Source: Epinephelus fuscoguttatus (taxonomy: Eukaryota > Chordata > Actinopteri > Perciformes > Serranidae). Taken from it: a stretch of 64,000 nt of DNA. The DNA lies in contig NC_064756.1 in the NCBI RefSeq assembly GCF_011397635.1, positions 30,928,996 through 30,992,995 of the forward strand, written 5' to 3'. Under the pieces are notes generated by a model. The model was not told the origin of the DNA. It did not search any database and worked only from the letters and a program-made list of their open reading frames with translations. The first letter of the stretch is position 1; each line of letters starts with the position of its first letter. Of the stretch, positions 1-10,457 are shown piece after piece. A program made the position numbers and the translations under genes.

Positions 1-425
1 ATATATATATTTTTTCTGATTTTTTTTTTTTCACACCTGTGGTGTATCACCTGAGTGTGTCAGGTGACCCTAGGGGGTTGTACATATAGAGGTGTGTATC
101 CACATTCACTTCATGTCTGAAGAATGGCAGGAGCCCGAAATGTTACATCAAATAAATTCTTCAAGGAGCAGCTTCAGGTGTGCAGACTTCATCTTTTATG
201 TCATTCTCACTTTATTGGTCCAGCACCCAGCACCCAGTCTTTTGGGATGTGTGTGCTATCTTTACTGTACCTGTTAATAGGCCTACTCAAAACTTTTTTC
301 CTGAAGTTACACTGTCACTATCTATTAATAGTAAAAATCCTGCATTTAAATATTTAATTTAACTGAAGAGTAAAAACAGGCATTATCAGCACAATATACT
401 TACATAATATTTACTTCACATCTGT
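1..425. other. AT-rich non-coding flank
   Basis: The window opens with an AT dinucleotide run and poly-T (about 1-31). The rest is AT-rich sequence in which I see no gene. Short overlapping open frames between 92 and 362 lack similarity to anything I recognise and look like chance. Confidence 0.6.
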
Positions 426-1826
426 TTAAAGGTATAATATGTAGTTTTTCCACATAAAAATTTCTAAAAACGACTAAACCAGTATTATATATTTTGTTTA
501 GTTGTGTACTTTGATTATCAGAAATGTTTCCAACAATTTTTCAAACCCAGATAAATATGAAATATTAATAACAGTTACGGACCGTGTCATTAGGTCGCAA
601 TGGCGGCGTAACTCCAGTTACCATAGACATTAAATGAAGGAGAAGAAGAAGAAGCAGCAGACCGGATGAGACGTCAGAGAATGAACGTTACTGTTGCTAG
701 GCTAAGGTAACTCGTCATGGATCATGATTATGCATTGACGGTTGCTGCACCTTCTGACACCAAAGCTGTCCTGGTAAACAAGCCGGTAAAACGGAAACGT
801 ACGGGTCAACCAGGCGATCCCAGAAGAATTTGGGATAAGAAGAGAGCTAAATCCACGATAAATATTGGGCCTTTCCGAGATGGAGAGATCTTTGTGAAAA
901 TCTAGAACTACAATTCGACGTCGACCTCGCGTGTGTTCTACTAGACGGGTAAGCAAACATCTGGCTGATGTTATGGAAATATTAATCATTTCCACGAGTG
1001 TATTGCAAGCACTGCTGCCTGCCGGGACACCAGCGCTCCGGCCAGTGACCACCGCTGCGAAGCGGTGTGGAGCAGAGGCTGGCTAACCACAACATCTAAC
1101 AATAGGTTTCTATAATGCTGAGCTGATGCCGGTAAATGAACTGCATTTATAAAAGAGGCAGAGGAATAGCTAAACATAAGACGCACTGAGCAAGAGAGAG
1201 CAGCAGAGAGGGAGAAGCCATCGCTAACTGTAAAGCTAAGTAACTAGCAGTTTGTTCAAATAACCAGCAGATTGCTAACCGCTCAGCTAAAGTAAGTAGC
1301 ATTTCTGAATAGAGTGTAAATACCTGAGGTTAGTGAGACAGTCGCTAAAAAAGAGAACCATGAATTTAACACACGGAAAACCGGACATTATAATCAGTTT
1401 ATAAAAAAACCCCGGACGGGATGTGAAAAGTGGACATGTCCAGGCAAAAGAGGACGTTTGGTCAGCCTAAGTAACGTTACTACTGATAGTTAGATCAGAG
1501 TTTGACGATCCAATGTAGGTACCAGATTGCCTCGGGCTGCTACACCAGCCGATGGACTCATTTGCATAAAGTGAAACATAAAGTGAATATAACTTCAGTA
1601 ATATACCTCGTCCATGAGCATTTCTCTGCTGCTGAAGCTCGCTCTGCCAAAAAAACTGCCACGGTCGGTTTCAGTTACACGGAGTGAGGAACGTTAGATC
1701 TGTATCTGTTATATAAATACAACTCCCATGATCCCACGCCACTTCATGACGTCATCCAACGCCGTCTTCTGTTATTGTTTTGGTTTGAGACCCCTAGCGG
1801 CAGAAAATTACATATTGCACGTTTAA
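426..1826. mobile_element. TTAA-bounded non-autonomous DNA transposon (1.4 kb)
   Basis: Both ends carry TTAA (426-429 and 1823-1826). The left terminus reads TTAAAGGTATAATATGTAG, and the reverse complement of the right end reads TTAAACGTGCAATATGTAA, so the ends are imperfect terminal inverted repeats (about 18 of 23 positions match). TTAA target sites are typical of piggyBac and Kolobok transposons; which one applies here is inference. No transposase is visible. A 62-codon open frame (717-905, +) lies inside and has a basic KRKRTGQ/DKKRAK segment; it looks like a piece of a formerly longer coding region. The terminus resembles those at 20763 and 56136. Confidence 0.7.
717..905 (+). pseudogene. 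short basic ORF inside the TTAA element
   Basis: The open frame starts with ATG and runs 62 codons. Its middle is basic (KPVKRKRTGQPGDPRR, then WDKKRAKSTINIG). From memory, the phrase around KKRAKSTINIG recalls an N-terminal exon found repeatedly in fish repeat-borne ORFs. The frame stops soon after, so this is probably a truncated host- or transposon-derived fragment rather than a gene. No splice partner was established. Confidence 0.35.
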
Positions 1827-2489
1827 GGTGGAGCTTTCAGTTTTTGTATAATGCTGAATAGTTTAAAAAAATGTAATGTTAGACCTACAACATTATTCTA
1901 CGGAGACTGGGAGGTGACATGCATATGTTAATTTTTTTAAAACGCACGCAAATTAATGCATTAATTCATTGTGTAGTCATTGTGTAGTCCATTGTTTTAC
2001 ATGTTTGACATGTATATTCTTATGCTGTGGTTCTGGCAGAAGCATCTGTACAGATTTTCCCTGATGTAGCTGCCTATTGTTCATGGCTGCAAGCCACTGA
2101 ATGGAAAGTAAATAATATTTTAGTAACTCTTTTTACTCTGTGTAGAATGGGTGGAACTCATTTGGGAATGTGACCCAGTGGGATCTCCCTGTTGTCACAT
2201 ATTATACTGCCATGTCAAACAACATGCTCAGCACATATTAGGTGGCATGACAGTGGGATGTAGCTATTACATTCATGGAGGCAGATCTACTAGGTAAGGT
2301 CTACTCCACAGATCCTCCACAGAACAAATGGACACTATAGTGAGTGATGTATGCTTCTGTTTGCAAATATGAAGTAGTTGGGTGTATTGTTAATGCTTCC
2401 GTATCATTTATAATTTTCTTAACTTGTCCCATCACATAACCACTTTGTGTTTTCTATTTGATAGGTTGTTACTGTTAATTCACGTGATT
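1827..2489. other. upstream region of the olfactory receptor
   Basis: About 660 bp of AT-rich DNA lie between the TTAA element and the receptor start codon. Fish receptor genes commonly have an upstream non-coding exon, but I could not fix one here. An in-frame upstream ATG at 2424 would add 22 residues that lack receptor features, so I prefer the ATG at 2490. Confidence 0.4.
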
Positions 2490-3455
2490 ATGTTCTACAC
2501 AAATGTAACAAGGATAAAGGATTTCTTCATCCTGGGATTTGCTGGACTTTCACGGGAGTATTATGGACCTGTGTCAGCCCTGCTCTTTCTTCTCTTCTTG
2601 GCTATAGCTGTAGGAAATATTTTCATTTTAGTGTTTGTGAAATGTGAAAGGTCTCTCCACAAACCCTCATATCTGATCTTTTGCCACTTGGCACTAACTG
2701 ACTTAGCATTTGGGACTATTACTCTGCCAAAGATTATATCAAAATACTGGTTTGATGATGGCATTATTTCATTTTATGGATGCTTTGCACAAATGTATTT
2801 TGTCCATTTTTTAGGGGCGACTCATTCTTTTATCCTGATGGTGATGGCCCTCGATCGCTTCATTGCAATTTGTGCTCCCCTGCGTTACACTGTGCTTTTC
2901 ACAAACACCACTGTTTCTGTGCTTTGTGGAATATCATGGTTTATACCAGCGTCATGGATGGTGGGTATAGTTTTTGATGCTCTTACTTTGCCTTTCTGTA
3001 ATTCAAACACAATTTTGCAGTGCTATTGTGACCATATAACAATAACAGTGCTTGGATGTGAGAATGTACGAGACGTTCAGGTCATTGCATTTGGTCTTGC
3101 CATGTTTAGTTTGTTGTTGCCTCTGGGTTTTATCATCTTCTCGTATTTTGTTATCATTGTTGCTGTAATAAAAATGTCCAACTCCGATGGCCACCACATC
3201 AGGGCTCTGTCTACGTGCACACCACAGCTTCTCATCACAGGTCTATATTACATGCCGAGATGCTTTGTTTATCTTGCAAATAATGTGGGATTCTCTTTGA
3301 GTGATCCAGTTCGTATTGTTGTTGTAATGCTGTACAGTCTTTTACCTGCTGCTATCAACCCAATAATATATTGTTTCAAAACCAAGGATATCAAAGAAAA
3401 CTTGAAGAAGAGATTTTTGATGAGGAAAATTAATATCAGCACAAATAAAGGATAG
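2490..3455 (+). CDS. odorant (olfactory) receptor, 7TM GPCR
   Basis: An intact single-exon class A odorant receptor of 321 aa, the usual length. It would sit in the ciliary membrane of olfactory neurons and signal through Golf. Visible hallmarks are an N-terminal glycosylation site (NVT, residues 5-7) and GN in TM1 (42-43). LHKPSYLIFCHLALTDL leads into TM2, and Cys98 pairs with the extracellular Cys cluster near 170-190. The TM3 end reads MALDRFIAICAPLRY (119-133), the receptor form of the DRY motif. SY is in TM5 (218-219), RALSTCTPQLL is before TM6 (238-248), and AAINPIIY is in TM7 (287-294). The start at 2490 gives MFYTNVT, a typical short receptor N-terminus; 2424 is an alternative. The sequence looks teleost-type. 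The subfamily, and whether it belongs to a cluster beyond the window edge, are unknown. Confidence 0.95.
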   Translation: MFYTNVTRIKDFFILGFAGLSREYYGPVSALLFLLFLAIAVGNIFILVFVKCERSLHKPSYLIFCHLALTDLAFGTITLPKIISKYWFDDGIISFYGCFAQMYFVHFLGATHSFILMVMALDRFIAICAPLRYTVLFTNTTVSVLCGISWFIPASWMVGIVFDALTLPFCNSNTILQCYCDHITITVLGCENVRDVQVIAFGLAMFSLLLPLGFIIFSYFVIIVAVIKMSNSDGHHIRALSTCTPQLLITGLYYMPRCFVYLANNVGFSLSDPVRIVVVMLYSLLPAAINPIIYCFKTKDIKENLKKRFLMRKINISTNKG

Positions 3456-5557
3456 AATACAACACGGTCAATGTGCAACTGATAATATAGGGGAGCAATG
3501 TGCAATATATGACATCAAGTAGTATGCTATTTACTTTTGCTGGATCCAATGTGTTACATCTATGTTTACTTTTAAGTCACTGCATGGTCAGATTCCTCAG
3601 TACAATTTCTATGAGCCACAACACAGCCTGTGATCCTCAAGCAGGGGCCCCCTCAAGCCATGTTATAAGTTCACTGAGCTGTTTCTTTGTTGGGTCTCTC
3701 AGCTCTAGATCTACTTTCCTAGTCAGGGAGCCAAATCAGAATGAACTTACATTCCATCATAAAGCCTCTGTTTTTAGTAGATTATTGTAACAACGTTGTG
3801 CTTTGCAGGCATGAAAATGGGTCAGGGGTGAAAAAGTGAAAAGGATACAAGACCCGGCACCTGCTAGGGGGTCCCGGGTTTATGCTCTTTGATTGTTTTT
3901 TTTTGTTGTTGTTGTTTTTTTGGTGGAAAAATTAGCTTCCAAATGCTCATATCTGATTTCTTTTAGATTTACTCTAGTGGTGATCACATGCAGAATTACA
4001 AGATTGCACAAAAACAAAAGTATGAATGTATAACTAAGTACAAATAAAGTATCTTTACATGTTCACAAATGTTGTATAAGAGACGAGACCAGGGGCGGAC
4101 TGAGACACAAATTCAGCCCTGGACATTCAGGCGCACCGCCCCACACACCGTCCCACACGTTCCTACCTATAATCCTCTATATGCTTGTACACACTACACA
4201 AACGCTGTCCTGAGAATCAACTGCATAATCATAATTAGCAGTTATTGTTTAATTCCAGACTATAAAATAAATGCAATAATGAATTGGCCACAAATGGCGA
4301 TGTGCTTATTATTTAACTTAAAATAAGAGCATATGATTCTATAATCCTAATGCACCTACACTGATTCTATGTATGTGACAATAAAGCCTGAACTGAATCT
4401 AATTTTATGCACAATATAATTGTCTACCCTTTTAGTTAACTTATTACTACAACAAAAAAATCCCACTTAATACTACAAAAGAGGTTTTCCTCAGGCTAAA
4501 ATGTAATGCATAGTAGGCTATGCCTTCACATTGCACCTGTCATATTTCTGGTCTTATCCTCCTCCTCATCACAACTGGGGTTAGTCTGTCCCTCAGCTTC
4601 GTTGTCCTTGGGACTGGGAGCACCACCTAACGTTAATTGTGTGAATCCACAGGAAAAAAGCAAGCACATATTTTCTTTTAGTACAGGTTTAAATTATAAT
4701 GACCTTATGCAATACCTAGTAGGCTAGTTGGCCTCTTATAACGGACACCTAGAAGAAATACTCAATTTGCCAAAGCCAGCGTTAGCTGACGTTAATGCAC
4801 CTGCTATAATGGCACTGTCGTCTCCAGCTCCATCTCCGTCATTAGCAACACCAGCAGCCTCAGCCCGTCAACCAACGCCGCGGCCAAACAGGTCGTTATT
4901 TTGGAGCACTTTGCTGCCTCTTCTTGTAAAGATTTAAGTTTTTTATTTGAGTTTTCTGCACGCCACTTTTTTTCCCGGCTTTATCCATGTTTTATGTCTA
5001 ACGGTCAAACTAGCCTGTCTGCCATGAGTAATGACTGATGACTGCAGCTGAGCCAATCAGATTTCAAGAAAAATGTGAGCTTATCTCCTCCTTCAAGCAT
5101 CAACACACAAGACTGACACCTACGTCCCCATCTTTTTTTCTGTGGCTTCGCTCCACAGACCCGAGACCAGAAAAAAAATTCCCATTGGATCTACACGATT
5201 CAGGTAAGTTACCTATTTTGTATTCAAAACAGCGAATCAAAAGAGATATTTTCATGCCTGGCTTTGGTCCTACTCCATTTTATTTGTTTGTTTAATTCTT
5301 TTTGTCTATATTTTCTTGTTAGGTATTTTTTGTGTCATTGTAAAGTAAGCAGTAAATTTGTTTTTAAGTGAACAAATCAAATGTATTACAGTGTTCTTTG
5401 TTTTTTGTAAAATAAACTAATTTTCTATTAGCACCTTGTGTCCATAGTAATCACATTTCAACCTTCAAGATATTGCTGAAGAATTTTTCTGGCCAAAAAC
5501 TCTCTCTCTGTCTTAACTCCTGCAAACTACAAAACACATCTGTTAAATAAACATTAA
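3456..5557. other. intergenic, repeat-derived in part
   Basis: I see no gene. The motif GGGGCGGACTG at 4092-4102 recalls the terminus of a widespread fish DNA transposon; a similar terminus occurs in reverse at 34846-34857. I did not find its partner end. Poly-T/TTG simple sequence occurs at about 3897-3920. The short open frames at 4506-5295 are not recognisable and lie in sequence that looks repeat-derived. Confidence 0.4.
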
Positions 5558-7008
5558 GGGCCCTATTTATATGGTCTAAAATGCAAAGTGCCAGGCGTGC
5601 AGCGCATGGGCGTGTCCCAGTCACTTGCTAGTTAGACAGCGCGTTTTCAGACTGTGCACCATGGCGGAGAGTCTAAAAGGGTTGGACTTACTCTATGAAT
5701 TAGTCATGGGTGTGTTTTGGGCGTATCATTCAATAAGCCAATCAGAGTGTCACCTCTCATTCCCTTTAAAAGAGGGGCGATTGGAGCGCATGGCAGAGAG
5801 CTAGTTAGATGGCAGACCTACCAACTGCAAAGAGTGAGTGTTTTACAGCTGAGGAGACGATAAATGTATCTCTATATTGACTGTCCCATCACATCTGATG
5901 TCAGATCAAAGGGGATTGGCACCATTTGGCACGCGTAATGGAAACCCAACCTGATTTGATTAACACACCTGCAAACTAATAAGTTCATATCCCTCTCAGC
6001 CAATCACAAACAGCCACAGCATAGGGAGTCAGTGTATTCTATATTATATAAGAAAAGAAACAAGAGTGAGACTGCGAGAGAGAAAGAGGGAGCGCGTGCA
6101 TGAGAGAAACGCTGTCAACAAATTGAAAGTTATTCAATTTTATTTTAACCCGGGAGGTTACAGAGCCCAGCTCCCTCTCCAGCATCCTGAACCCCCCTGC
6201 CTGAAGGTGCAGGAAGGGCTGGACCCGTGGCTGTCTGGTCTGGCTGCACGCTGGCTGCGGAGCTGGGGTCATCCTCCTCCTCCTCCTGACAAGATGATCT
6301 TCAGTTTTACGTTCTAAAAGCTTTTTTTTTTTTTTACATATACATTTGTACTTGTAGGGCTATAAGTTTACGTTTTTAGTTCACAGAAGCTGGTTATTGT
6401 TGTGTTTATGCCAAAATAAATTTTATCAAATGTTTTCACATCTTTGATTTTGTGATTTACATGCCAAAATGATCACAATTCAATTGGGAAAGACAAGTTC
6501 ATTTTACAGGATCATCAGCCCGTGGAGGTCTGCTCGCAGTTCCGTATATTCGGACACTGCGAGCTGGCTTATGATGATCATTATTACTGCAATTAGAACG
6601 TTCTGATTAATGACTGACCATTAAGACATGTTTCTGATAAATATTGTAATGTGCACAATAATAACCTTTGACATTGTAATCATATTTTTATTTGTTATCT
6701 TTTGCATATTTGTGGCTGCTCCGCGTGTGTCTGAGCAGAGTGCACGCACGTTGTGCACCCGCCTAGAGACGCATATTACTAACTTGTTTAACAGCGAAAC
6801 ACTGCGCCGTTGACTTTAGACCAGGTTTTTGTTGGTCACTGGCGCATTTACTTTTTACGTCATCTAAGTAGCAACGCGCCATGACTGCGCCTGACCACTC
6901 CTTATTTTTAGACCAACACACCCAGAGAAGCGCAAGTTCATTTGGTAGTTAGACAAAGAGGGCGCAGGGCGTGAAAATGACAACTGCGCCTGCATCTAAA
7001 TAGGACTC
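5558..7008. mobile_element. terminal-inverted-repeat element, GGGCCCTATTTA type
   Basis: The left end reads GGGCCCTATTTATATG (5558) and the right end, reverse complemented, reads GAGTCCTATTTAGATG (to 7008), giving imperfect inverted termini. Just inside both ends lie repeated GCGC-rich stretches (GTGCAGCGCATGGGCG on the left, GCGCAGGGCGTG on the right), as in teleost PIF/Harbinger-like non-autonomous elements. That superfamily is named from memory and not proved. No transposase is visible; the central 1 kb is non-coding. Confidence 0.55.
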
Positions 7009-8388
7009 AATATAATGAGTTCAACACTGAGAACAGGGGAGGCACAGCTTCAGGCCAAGAGTTCCTCTTCTGTGCACTGGTCAGTTTTGCTAATCTTTAT
7101 AAACAGATATCTGCATATGAATTAAAATACATAAAAAAAAATGGGTTCTAAGATTGCATTTTAGCCAATTCCTTTTTTGCTCTCCACGTGGACTGTTTAC
7201 CCACTGCTGAAACATGATTGTTAACCCGGACTACAAACCAAAAGCAGTCTTGTACTATTGCCCACAGATTTGGAATACAACTGCTATTTCCAAACGGCAC
7301 AGATTAAGAATGCAGTGCATGTATTGTATGACCCCCTCCCTTCTGACCTTGTATGTGGAATTTGATAGCTGTGTAAAGAAGTATGCATATTTTACTGTCA
7401 AAATACATCTGTATTTTTTTAGGTCTAAATGTATTTTTTTGAACCAATTCTGTATTTTGACTGGCCCTGATAATCTTGAAGTTCAAATTATGTAACTTAT
7501 TACTATTAGATTAGATTGGGTAAAATATGAGGCATTTCATCTTGATCAATTTAAGCTACCCTGCTGCTACAGCTCACTAAACACCGGCTGGCAGGTTGTA
7601 GTACCTTTAAAAAAAGTGTTACAACTAACCCCAGTGACAACTGAAGACATTTTCTCTTACTCCTTTCAGCATGCCAGGAGAGTTGGTGAAAAAACCTAAT
7701 AGGGGCATGCTACTGATGAGGTGAGGCAGGGAAAGACAGTTTGGTCTGTCCCCAAACAATATCTGCCATATGATATTGAGCAGACTGTACAAAAAAAACA
7801 AAAACAAACAACAAAAAAACTGTTTTTATCCCACCTCGCCATTTACTGCCACTTAGCAAGTGGTCCTGCTACTAGGTAGCCTCCTGTGTCTGTTCTGGAT
7901 GTTCACAGATGTTTTCTCAATTATAACATGCACTGTGTCTTTTCAAAACACATTTCCATTTTCACAGGAAATGTACAGTTTCTGCTCGTTACATGCATAC
8001 AGTCTCTCTCTCTTTTTTTTTAAATAAACGTACTACTTAGGTAAAGCACTTCATCTTTTTTCATTCATATGACACAATTCTTGCATAAAATGCAACACAA
8101 AGTGATGAACATTAAAGACAATCAAAACATTTGTGACAAAAAAAAAGATAAACATGTATGATACAAAATAAAAATAAAAGATGAATTAAAATTCAGTCAA
8201 AACTGCAGGCGAGGACAAGATAAAACAACCATCAATCAAAAACATATTTCAGGAGAAAGCAATGGTAAATAGATTTAGAATGGTTTCCAGTGACATCAAA
8301 AATAGCTGGTGCCCAGTGCACATCATACTCCTGTGAAGAGTGTCTCGGTGTCGGTGTCTGACATCCACTGACAAAACTTTGGTATTTG
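7009..8388. other. intergenic, no gene recognised
   Basis: AT-rich sequence with short chance open frames (7214-7495 and 7304-7486 on opposite strands) and simple A-rich and T-rich runs near 7790-7820 and 8010-8020. Nothing else could be supported. Confidence 0.4.
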
Positions 8389-9160
8389 TTGCCAGCTAGT
8401 GATGTGTCGGTCACGAACCGGCTCTGTGAAGTGAACGACAGAAGCTGATTGGGAGCGGCTTTGGTTTTGTTTTTTTTTGTTTGTTTGTTTTTTCTGTTCA
8501 AGCCGCACGTGATTGGTCAATATGTGTGGTGTCGTCTGTGTGTCCGCGGTGAGCAGAAAGGGGAGGGCGGGGGTTACAGGCACACACAGCACAGTGAGCA
8601 CATGAACAGGAGGGAGGGAGACAGACAGAAAAGAGAGCAGGCGCACAGAGAGAGACAACGTGCTGGAAAGGTTAAAAAAAAAAAAAGATTAAAATGTCAT
8701 ATCCAAACAACCTGCACATGAGAACCGTTCATCCATCAGTGCAATTGGAAGCAAGCAAGCCTGCTATTAATGAAGGTGCCAGTGTGTCTACTGCAACTGC
8801 AGTTTTAGTTATATTCTGTTGTGATTCTGTAAACTTCTCTATGTTGTTTCACTGTAAATAGTTACAAGTTTAAGATAGTTAAGTGTAGTAAAAAGTTCAA
8901 AGTTTAAAATAGTTAAAAGTTTTTTTGTACTTTATAATTTATTTTTTGTAGCAGAGTATATAATGCCATACAAATGCCATACAAATACTAAACATTTGAT
9001 GCAATGTATTTTTTTTTTACATTCGTAATTTATTTTACACTTAATTTTATATTATTGTTGGTAATAAATTAATTTAAGCAACAAAAATCTGAGGAGCCAC
9101 TTGGGAACCAAAAGAGACGGCTCTTTTTAGTGAGCCGAGCCAAAAGAACTATTGCCAGCT
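8389..9160. mobile_element. hAT-like non-autonomous element with target-site duplication
   Basis: The 9-mer TTGCCAGCT occurs at 8389-8397 and again at 9152-9160, flanking about 754 bp. hAT transposons make 8-bp duplications, so 8 of these 9 would be the duplication. The left interior begins AGTGATGTGTCGGTCACG. The right interior ends with GAGCCGAGCCAAAAG, a phrase seen in fish hAT-type repeats. Terminal inverted repeats are weak. The open frames inside (8323-8721, both strands) look like non-coding composition. Confidence 0.6.
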
Positions 9161-10399
9161 GCCTCAGAAATAGCCGCCACCTGGTGTGTATCAGACCACA
9201 GCATAAGGCACCTCTGTGCATTGATATCTGACACCAAAATCACTGACAAAGGGCTGGTAGTTGACGAGTTGGGAGTGAGAATGGGCTGGATCAATACAGC
9301 TGCCTTGTGTGGGCTATCACAGCAGTCACAAAGCCAAAGAGCAGCAAGAGGATGTCTTTACTGATTACTGCTCAGTCCAGTAACCAGTCAAGCACACATG
9401 TATCTTGGACTCTCTTTATGTGAGGTATTGAGCATCTGACAGGCTCAGGTTAGCAGGTTAGACCTTCATAGAAATTGGTTATTAGTGTATGTATCAGATT
9501 TTATGTGTATATTTTGAAATTGTGTGATTTTTATACTTCACTCATATTGTTACTTTTTACTCCAGGCTGTGTTACAACTTAACCCAGTAGTGGGGCAGGT
9601 TGTAACAATGGAACTCTTGACATTTACCATCAGTAAATTAACTTTTTAATACAGTTGGAGAAGTTGGAAACATTGTTATTTGTAATAGAGAAATAAGAGT
9701 ACTTCACGCCAAAATTTGAGAGCTCTAACACAAGAATTCAGCAAGTTATAGGTGCTGAGACAAAAACTGTTACAGTCATACCCGGTCTCCCCCAGTATCT
9801 CTGATATCTTTGCTTTTTTTAGCCTTTAGCTTTGCTGCTCCACTGCCCCACCATGTTTTATCCATGTCACTTGACTTGTGGTCATCATCATGATACAGGC
9901 ACAGTCAGCAAACCCATCACAATATTTTTCTTATTGCAAATACATTTATTGGTTAGTATTTCAGCATACAGAATTACTTAATTTATTTATTTGATTTGAT
10001 TAAAAAAAAAAAAAAAAAAAAACAGGCTTTGCAACCAGCGGAGACTCAAGGACCTTTACCATCATTTCCCTTGGATTTTGAAGCATCAAAGAAAGATCCA
10101 AGGCAGACCTGTGCAACAGAGTGTTTCATCTTAACATTCAGCATTTCAGACCACTCCATTCAATACGTTGACAGAGTGATCTCTCAGGGGCCTATTAGCT
10201 TGTCTTCTCTCTTTACAACATGTACAACATAATGTTTTGCTATAGCAAATTTCATTGACAACCAGCATTGTATCTAATAGGCTACATCACCAAAGACATC
10301 ATTTTACTGCCTGTTTAGAACGTGGTCAAAGTCCAAACTAAAACTTAGAATTTTCATGACATTACTTATCATTAATGAGTTTTGATACATCACAGTTAT
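9161..10399. other. intergenic, downstream of the cadherin gene
   Basis: No gene recognised. GTTACAACTTAACCC at 9571-9585 and GGTTGTAAC at 9597-9605 form a short inverted repeat and may mark an old transposon end. A pure A run of about 22 lies at 10001-10022 after an AT-rich stretch. Confidence 0.4.
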
Positions 10400-10405
10400 T
10401 TTAAT
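10400..10405 (-). terminator. candidate poly(A) signal of the Fat-like cadherin gene
   Basis: On the minus strand this reads ATTAAA, about 53 bp after the stop codon at 10458. It is a common variant poly(A) signal in a plausible position, but other AT-rich candidates exist further downstream. Confidence 0.3.
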
Positions 10406-10457
10406 AAAGTAACAGTATTTTCCACCTAACCCATTAGCAACACCTATATTATGACGA

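Noticed and set aside
2424-2489. Upstream in-frame ATG extending the receptor by 22 residues
   Set aside because: The extension is hydrophobic and unlike receptor N-termini; the ATG at 2490 gives the canonical length and an early glycosylation site.
3500-3790. 96-codon ORF downstream of the receptor
   Set aside because: No recognisable domain. Faint resemblance to the end of a fish LINE ORF in mixed frames was too weak to call.
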